NCBI GenBank assembly: GCA_028565635.1
Contig: JAOXYB010029423.1
Coordinates: 1-11,701 of the forward strand
Origin: Phoronis ovalis
Lineage: Eukaryota; Phoronida; Phoronidae
DNA length: 11,701 nt
Direction: 5' to 3'
Each line of letters starts with the position of its first letter. The stretch's first letter is position 1. Positions 8,092 through 11,701 of this stretch are shown in pieces. A program made the translations under genes and the position numbers. Below the pieces are notes generated by a model that was not told where the DNA came from, searched no databases, and was given only the letters and a program-made list of their open reading frames with translations.

Positions 8092-8265
8092 TTAGTCGCT
8101 GTGCACTTCGTGCTTAGCGTATCTGGAACTTTGTGCTGTGTAGGGCCTTCTTACTCGTTTGTTCACTGGCAATATATGCATATGGTTACTTTTCAGCCGT
8201 AGAGCTTTCTTCAACTCCTGATATTCCGTTGTGGTATACTGGTGTTGTGCTGGAAGGCCTTGCGC
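8092..8265 (-). CDS. Terminal exon: basic tail with a YQEL motif
   Basis: The acceptor AATCTTTTTAG ends at 8266. Then 57 codons run to TAA (8094-8092), followed by a UTR with AATAAA at 7933-7928. The product begins AQGLPAQHQY and contains TTTEYQELKKAL, a predicted basic helix, then KRVRRPY and ends KHEVHSD. TEYQEL resembles a TxYxxL phosphotyrosine/endocytic motif. The balanced amino-acid composition, clean acceptor and correct distance to a polyadenylation signal make this a likely real exon. Confidence 0.65.
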   Translation of the reverse strand, partial: AQGLPAQHQYTTTEYQELKKALRLKSNHMHILPVNKRVRRPYTAQSSRYAKHEVHSD

Positions 8266-11263
8266 CTAAAAAGATTAACAGTACTCACTGATATTTTATA
8301 CAAAATTGAGCTTTTTCTATAGCATGTTCAGTACTTGCGACGATCCCTCGCATAAAAACTACGTTAGAAAAATTGTGTCTGCTGTACGTGTTGCTAAATT
8401 AACAAATCAGATGAGCTGTCCTGTTCGAGTCCGAATCTTTTGTAGTCCCAGCTTGGAAAGTCTACATCTCTGATTGATAAGTTAGTCCTAGCTTTATGAC
8501 CCTACTATCGCTTGCCTGCGGCGAAGCCGTAGGATCATAGTCCAGATAGTGTTAAAATCAGTAGAAGTTAGCCTCTTACATAAACACTCACCGTGTCAAA
8601 AAAAATCTACAAATTCAAACCAAAATTGTCGTCTTGTTTGTCTATGATACTCTTTCTTGGGTTATCTGTCACTAGAAGCTTGATTTTTATTTCTCAAGGT
8701 GACTTTTAGCATGCAAATTCATTACCACTCAAAATTCCATCTTGCAGATCTTCCCAAGAAGGAGTATCATAAACAAACAAGATGACAATTTTGTTTGAAT
8801 TTTTTGACACAGTGTGAGTACTTTTGCAAGAGGCTAACTTGTACTGGTTTTAACAAAATTATTTGGGCTATGAGCTTTAGTAGGGTTTTATTAGAATGTT
8901 ACGAAAAGAACAGAGCTTTTTCTGGAATGCATCCTGCACGATTTTTGGGACAGGTAAAATGTTTTATGTTATTTCTCTGCACATTGCCTAATAATATATA
9001 CACACTAATACCCTTTCTCAATAGGTTGGATATTTCCCTTGCGTTGACATTCCTGATGGTTTCCGATGAAGAGCGACGCGTAAAGTTTGTCTAAAAAAAT
9101 TGATGGCCAAATGCACAGCTGTAGACCAGTAAATGTGTAACTAAAGCATTAAATCTTTGTATCACAACAGTTTGATCACATACTAATTCGCATAATTAAT
9201 AATTTTATTAACTTAAACACTAATAAATATGCTGTCACAGGAGAACTTCCAAAAAAATAATGCATTTTTCAGTTAACTCAATTAACAAATTCCATAAAAA
9301 AAGGTGATTGTCTTATACAGGTCAAAAATGATTTATGGCTGAAGTGTTAAGTAAAAAAACTTATTATTCCGAGATACCGCTAAGCACTTATTTTTTATTA
9401 TTAATCACTCATTATTTGACAAACGCCTTGCGAAATCTTCGTGGGTGTTAACACAGATATCTAACCTATTGTTATAGATATCAATTTGGATATATTATTA
9501 TGCAAAATATGCCAAAAATGAAACGGTTTACCTGTCCCAAAAATCGTGCAAGATGTATTCCGGAAAATGTTCTTTTCGTAACATTCCGGCAAAATCGCTT
9601 ATGAATGGTTAAGTGTATGACCACCGTGTATATCCATAGTGAACACTTACTTTTCTATATGTACACTTTGGCTGAAGGCGAGAAATCGCCTCCTTTGTAT
9701 CTACGTTTTTACTGCAAATTATTACATTCATACAAGATAATCACGGTCCTCAGTTTTCTTAGTTTCAAATTAACAAATAACAATATAGTAACTTAAATTG
9801 TAGTCAAAAGGCTAGCAAGACAAGGTTGCATTTTACCTGTTTTGAGATTATAGCTGGCAGAGGGATCAGCCCGTGCCTGGAAGCATGAAGAACGGAATCA
9901 GAAATCTGTTCCTTTAAAGCACCTGTGCATGCAAAGAAAACATAAGAGTGCTCAAGCATGCTAGACAAAATAGAAAAAGCAATTTGCATGCGAGAATGGG
10001 ATAATGCTATTGCAGCATATACGATACGCGATTGAGTTGGACTCCATGCATTATAAAACCTAAACATATAATATAAAAGGACATCCTACACTTGATTTAA
10101 TTTTGAAATGTACCTTTTTGCTTTTGTTTTTTATGAACCAACTAAAATTCTAAAAATAGAACCGTATTTCTGAGTTATGATTTATGTGCGTACGTCGCAC
10201 CTCCGCGAATACATTGATGTTTAAAAATCGTCATTTTGCGAACATATAATAAGGGCCATATAATTACAGTTTAAAAACAATTGTTGTGATATTTTTATCT
10301 ACAAGCTTTTATGTAGATAAAGATAACACGTACTACCATCTTGCTGAACGAAAGACGCTATTGGCACGTGATGAATGCCGGATTAATACAGCAGAACAGA
10401 GAAAATAGTTACTACAATTGCATTTTCGTTCAATGTACGCTGGTGAAACAGTAACAGTACAAATCCCCTAAAAAGACTCCAGATCATGCACTTCAGAAGG
10501 CACATTAAGCAGAAAACCTTTTACCGCTGAAGACTGTTGTATGGCATGAATTATTGATGCCGGGAGTAAGCCGGGAGTAAGCTTGCGAGGCACACACTGT
10601 AATGATGTCATGAGAAGCAAGAGATTCAGAAGCGGTTGATACTGAATAGCAAGAAAATTCGTAAACTACAATGCTGATTTTTTTAAAGATTTTAAACATG
10701 TTACTGAACATGCATTTTCTGAAAATAAATCCATGGTGACAATCTTCTGAAAGTTTAATTTTTTGGGCCATCCTTGCCACCTAGGTTATATTCGGAAATT
10801 AAAACTCACATAGTTTTGCTGCGCTTGTTTTAAGGAATTTTGCATGCATTGGGTTATTTCACGGACATTCCAATGGTCTATCAAATCCTTGATAACCAAT
10901 GGGTTTACTGATAACTTGTCTTAATTTGTTCTTAACTACGTTGACGCATACACACAAAGGCTACGTACATATATTGTATTTTTCAGTTACCGAGAACTCT
11001 GGACCCGGGTCGGGTTTCCCAGGAAGGCTGGCAGCATAATAAGATTGCCATCTAATTTTCTCGGAAGTATGAACAGTGCTATTGTGTACATGTGTTATCA
11101 ATAAAGTTTCGGCACGCAAAAGTTTGATTCACCGGAAGAAAAGAAAGTGAAAGAGAACTAGCAGTGTATGTCGAATAGTATGGCGTGCTAGCCATAGAAA
11201 TGCTTACCTCGTGATAATTCGGGATTCGACAACGCACCCAAAAGGGAAGATCTCTTACCATTT
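8092..11263 (-). CDS. 3' part of an unidentified multi-exon gene
   Basis: In transcript order: exon 11263-11208 (tentative), 9922-9837, optional 9597-9532, then terminal 8265-8092. Intron phases are 1, 0 and 0, so reading continues with or without the optional exon. The deduced end is NGKRSSLLGALSNPELSR, then GALKEQISDSVLHASRHG and more, then a basic, polar tail ending in a stop. It is Ser/Lys/Arg/His-rich with no signal peptide, membrane segment or known domain, consistent with a cytoplasmic tail or a disordered C-terminus. The 5' portion must lie beyond 11701. I do not recognise the protein. Two further phase 1-1 candidates exist (10596-10525 and a 21-base one at 10357-10337), neither convincing alone. 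Confidence 0.5.
8266..9531 (-). other. Intron before the terminal exon, filled by the inverted-repeat cluster
   Basis: Besides the A/A' and B/B' arms, the left flank holds a small GC-rich hairpin, cctgcggc-gaa-gccgtagg (8514-8532), and a ctgttcgagtcc word (8421-8432) resembling a tRNA B box. Between 9093 and 9417 the sequence is AT-rich and unique to the eye. A 99-codon plus-strand open frame across 8795-9094 is a product of the repeat and has no gene-like features. Confidence 0.55.
8551..8854. repeat. Inverted repeat A/A' with about 105-bp arms
   Basis: 8551-8661 and 8753-8854 are imperfect reverse complements, with landmarks gttagcctctt / aagaggctaac, accaaaattgtcgtcttgtttg / caaacaagatgacaatttt, and atgatactctttcttggg / cccaagaaggagtatcat. 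Weaker pairing continues outward to about 8533 and 8873. The loop is about 90 bases. Transcribed through the intron it would make a long hairpin. Confidence 0.9.
8894..9586. repeat. Inverted repeat B/B' with about 170-200-bp arms
   Basis: 8894 to about 9092 pairs with about 9418 to 9586. The outer 60 bases are close matches (gaatgttacgaaaagaac and cacgatttttgggacagg, against their complements at 9526-9586). Similarity then fades inward, with islands at 8990-9000 / 9488-9498 (aataatatat) and 9019-9034 / 9456-9471 (caataggtt). The loop is about 325 bases. B begins directly after A' in the same stretch. Confidence 0.8.
9532..9597 (-). CDS. Possible optional exon, mirrored by an inverted copy at 8894-8953
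   Basis: A 66-base segment in phase 0-0 ends at a CAG|GTAAAC donor (9531) and reads TKRTFSGIHLARFLGQ at its end. Its acceptor (ACCATTCATAAG) is weak. The same core exists in reverse orientation at 8894-8953 with its own CAG|GTAAAA, where the frame reads AFSGMHPARFLGQ. Either it is an exon whose segment was duplicated in inverted orientation, or the similarity is just that of an intronic repeat. Confidence 0.25.
9598..9836. other. Intronic sequence, no feature seen
   Basis: Sequence between the B' arm and the exon at 9837-9922. Short open frames only, with no domain or supported splice pair. Confidence 0.5.
9837..9922 (-). CDS. Internal exon of the unidentified gene
   Basis: The acceptor TTTGCATGCACAG ends at 9923 and the donor CAG|GTAAAA starts at 9836; 86 bases, phase 1 to 0. 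The product is (G)ALKEQISDSVLHASRHG then LIPLPAIISKQ. Its phase 0 end matches the phase 0 start of the terminal exon, and its phase 1 start matches the phase 1 end of the tentative exon at 11263-11208. The open frame continues upstream of the acceptor, so a longer exon cannot be excluded. Confidence 0.5.
10525..10596 (-). other. Phase-compatible exon candidate carrying an 11-bp tandem duplication
   Basis: A CATCATTACAG acceptor and a GCG|GTAAAA donor bound 72 bases in phase 1-1, product CASQAYSRLTPG then INNSCHTTVFS. It could be inserted between the exons at 11263-11208 and 9922-9837. The 11-base duplication within it (10560-10581) changes frame between its copies, which argues against long coding constraint. 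Confidence 0.15.
10560..10581. repeat. Two perfect tandem copies of an 11-bp unit
   Basis: ccgggagtaag occurs at 10560-10570 and again at 10571-10581 with no change. This is a recent-looking small duplication. Confidence 0.9.
10870..10903. repeat. Imperfect palindrome flanked by ccaatgg
   Basis: GGTCTATCAA and TTGATAACC pair around a four-base centre with one bulge, and ccaatgg stands on both sides in the same orientation. The flanking copies could be a target-site duplication or chance. Confidence 0.5.
10981..11105 (+). other. GC-rich island with a possible plus-strand terminal exon
   Basis: A good plus-strand acceptor (attgtatttttcag, ending 10987) is followed by ggacccgggtcgggtttcccagg, much richer in GC than its surroundings. 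All three frames run open for 16 to 38 codons to stops, and AATAAA lies at 11100-11105. The longest frame stops just before the signal. No upstream plus-strand exon was found and the incoming phase is unknown. The minus strand also has splice words here (GCTGCCAG and TCG|GTAACT), but their 37-base segment would break frame. Confidence 0.2.
11208..11263 (-). CDS. Tentative internal exon of the unidentified gene
   Basis: The acceptor TTGCTTTGTTTCTAG ends at 11264 and the donor GAG|GTAAGC starts at 11207. Of three frames, the one that ends in phase 1 and fits the exon at 9922-9837 reads NGKRSSLLGALSNPELSR. Another frame is open too (MVRDLPFWVRCRIPNYHE), but it would end in phase 0. An ATG|GTAAGA donor word lies five bases into the segment, which weakens the call. 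Confidence 0.33.
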
Positions 11264-11701
11264 CTAGAAACAAAGCAATTACGTTAGAGGTCACACGTTG
11301 TAAAACGTTTTAACAACTTTTATTAAATAACACTTGTTGTATTCATTTCTGTATCACCGCATATACGATACTACATGTTTCCACTGATGTACGCTACCCA
11401 AACAATGTACTTTCTCATGGGACCATTGTTTGGCATAAAACGAGCAATGAGTATACAAAGTTTTCGATAAACAAGATAGAATGATGAATGTTTTCATATT
11501 TATGAACACTTGAACAAATGTATGCTGGTTTTCCAATTAATTTTAGAACTAAACATTTAATGCCAACAATCGCATCTACTATTCGTTTCATAATGGATAA
11601 TTTTCTGCGAACTTCAGGGACAACGAAATAACAGCTATATCAAAGTGAAACACAAAGCGACCTAATACGAGTAAATGCATAAAATTTACAAATACACGTT
11701 T
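11264..11701. other. Window end, no feature seen
   Basis: AT-rich sequence upstream (in minus-strand terms) of the tentative exon. Open frames of about 60 codons occur on the minus strand without a domain or paired splice sites. This is presumably intron leading to exons outside the window. Confidence 0.5.

Larger units (their letters stand above)
9923..11207 (-). other. Long intron with small repeats and doubtful exon candidates
   Basis: Mostly AT-rich. Items seen: a 21-base phase 1-1 micro-exon candidate (10357-10337, weak acceptor), the candidate at 10596-10525, an 11-bp tandem duplication, an imperfect palindrome at 10870-10903 and a GC-rich island at about 10985-11035. Nothing here resembles a known protein domain. 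Confidence 0.45.

Noticed and set aside
8388-8440. tRNA-like B box (ctgttcgagtcc) suggesting a tRNA gene or SINE head
   Set aside because: No convincing A box, cloverleaf or poly-A/T tail was found at the right spacing.
8795-9094. 99-codon plus-strand open frame across the repeat cluster
   Set aside because: It spans A' and B, crosses a donor-like site and has no domain or start context. It is explained by the inverted repeats.
11354-11536. 60-codon minus-strand open frame near the window end
   Set aside because: Composition and sequence resemble random translation, and no phase-matched splice sites were found.

Overview
This window looks like nuclear DNA from an invertebrate animal, AT-rich, with GT-AG introns of about 100 to 1000 bases, short exons and metazoan multidomain proteins. 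The gene content (a Rho-GEF/BAR-family protein with C-terminal SH3 domains, and a small two-Ig-domain surface protein) and the texture of the non-coding DNA suggest a lophotrochozoan, probably a bivalve mollusc. That placement is inference. Nothing bacterial or viral was seen, and no rRNA, tRNA or CRISPR.

Layout. (1) 1-3340, plus strand: the last four coding exons and 3' UTR of a dynamin-binding-protein-like (Tuba/DNMBP, ARHGEF37/38) gene. They encode an SH3 domain, a proline-rich linker with two PPxY motifs, and a final SH3 domain ending in a stop codon. All exon phases join cleanly. (2) About 3340-3930: convergent intergenic region with degenerate simple repeats. (3) 3931-7122, minus strand: a gene for a small secreted or GPI-anchored two-Ig protein. 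The signal-peptide exon, Ig1 exon and two exons of Ig2 are well supported. The 3' end is weaker: a phase-compatible hydrophobic terminal exon followed by a polyadenylation signal. (4) About 7123-7910: its 5' flank, with TATA-like elements. (5) 7928-11263, minus strand: the 3' part of a second, unidentified gene. A convincing terminal exon (57 codons, stop, AATAAA) is joined in phase to an exon at 9837-9922 and possibly one at 11208-11263. Its 5' end lies outside the window. (6) 8490-9600, inside an intron of that gene: an alternating inverted-repeat structure (A, A', B, B') in which the B arms carry an exon-like sequence on opposite strands.

The SH3 gene and the Ig gene point at each other and show no functional link. 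The Ig gene and the unidentified gene lie in tandem on the minus strand; nothing in the sequence shows that they are related. The most unusual items are the inverted-repeat cluster with its mirrored exon-like core, the first Ig domain with leucine in place of its B-strand cysteine, and the several possible C-terminal exons of the Ig gene. Exon joins were inferred by eye from splice consensus and reading phase; no transcript or database evidence was available.
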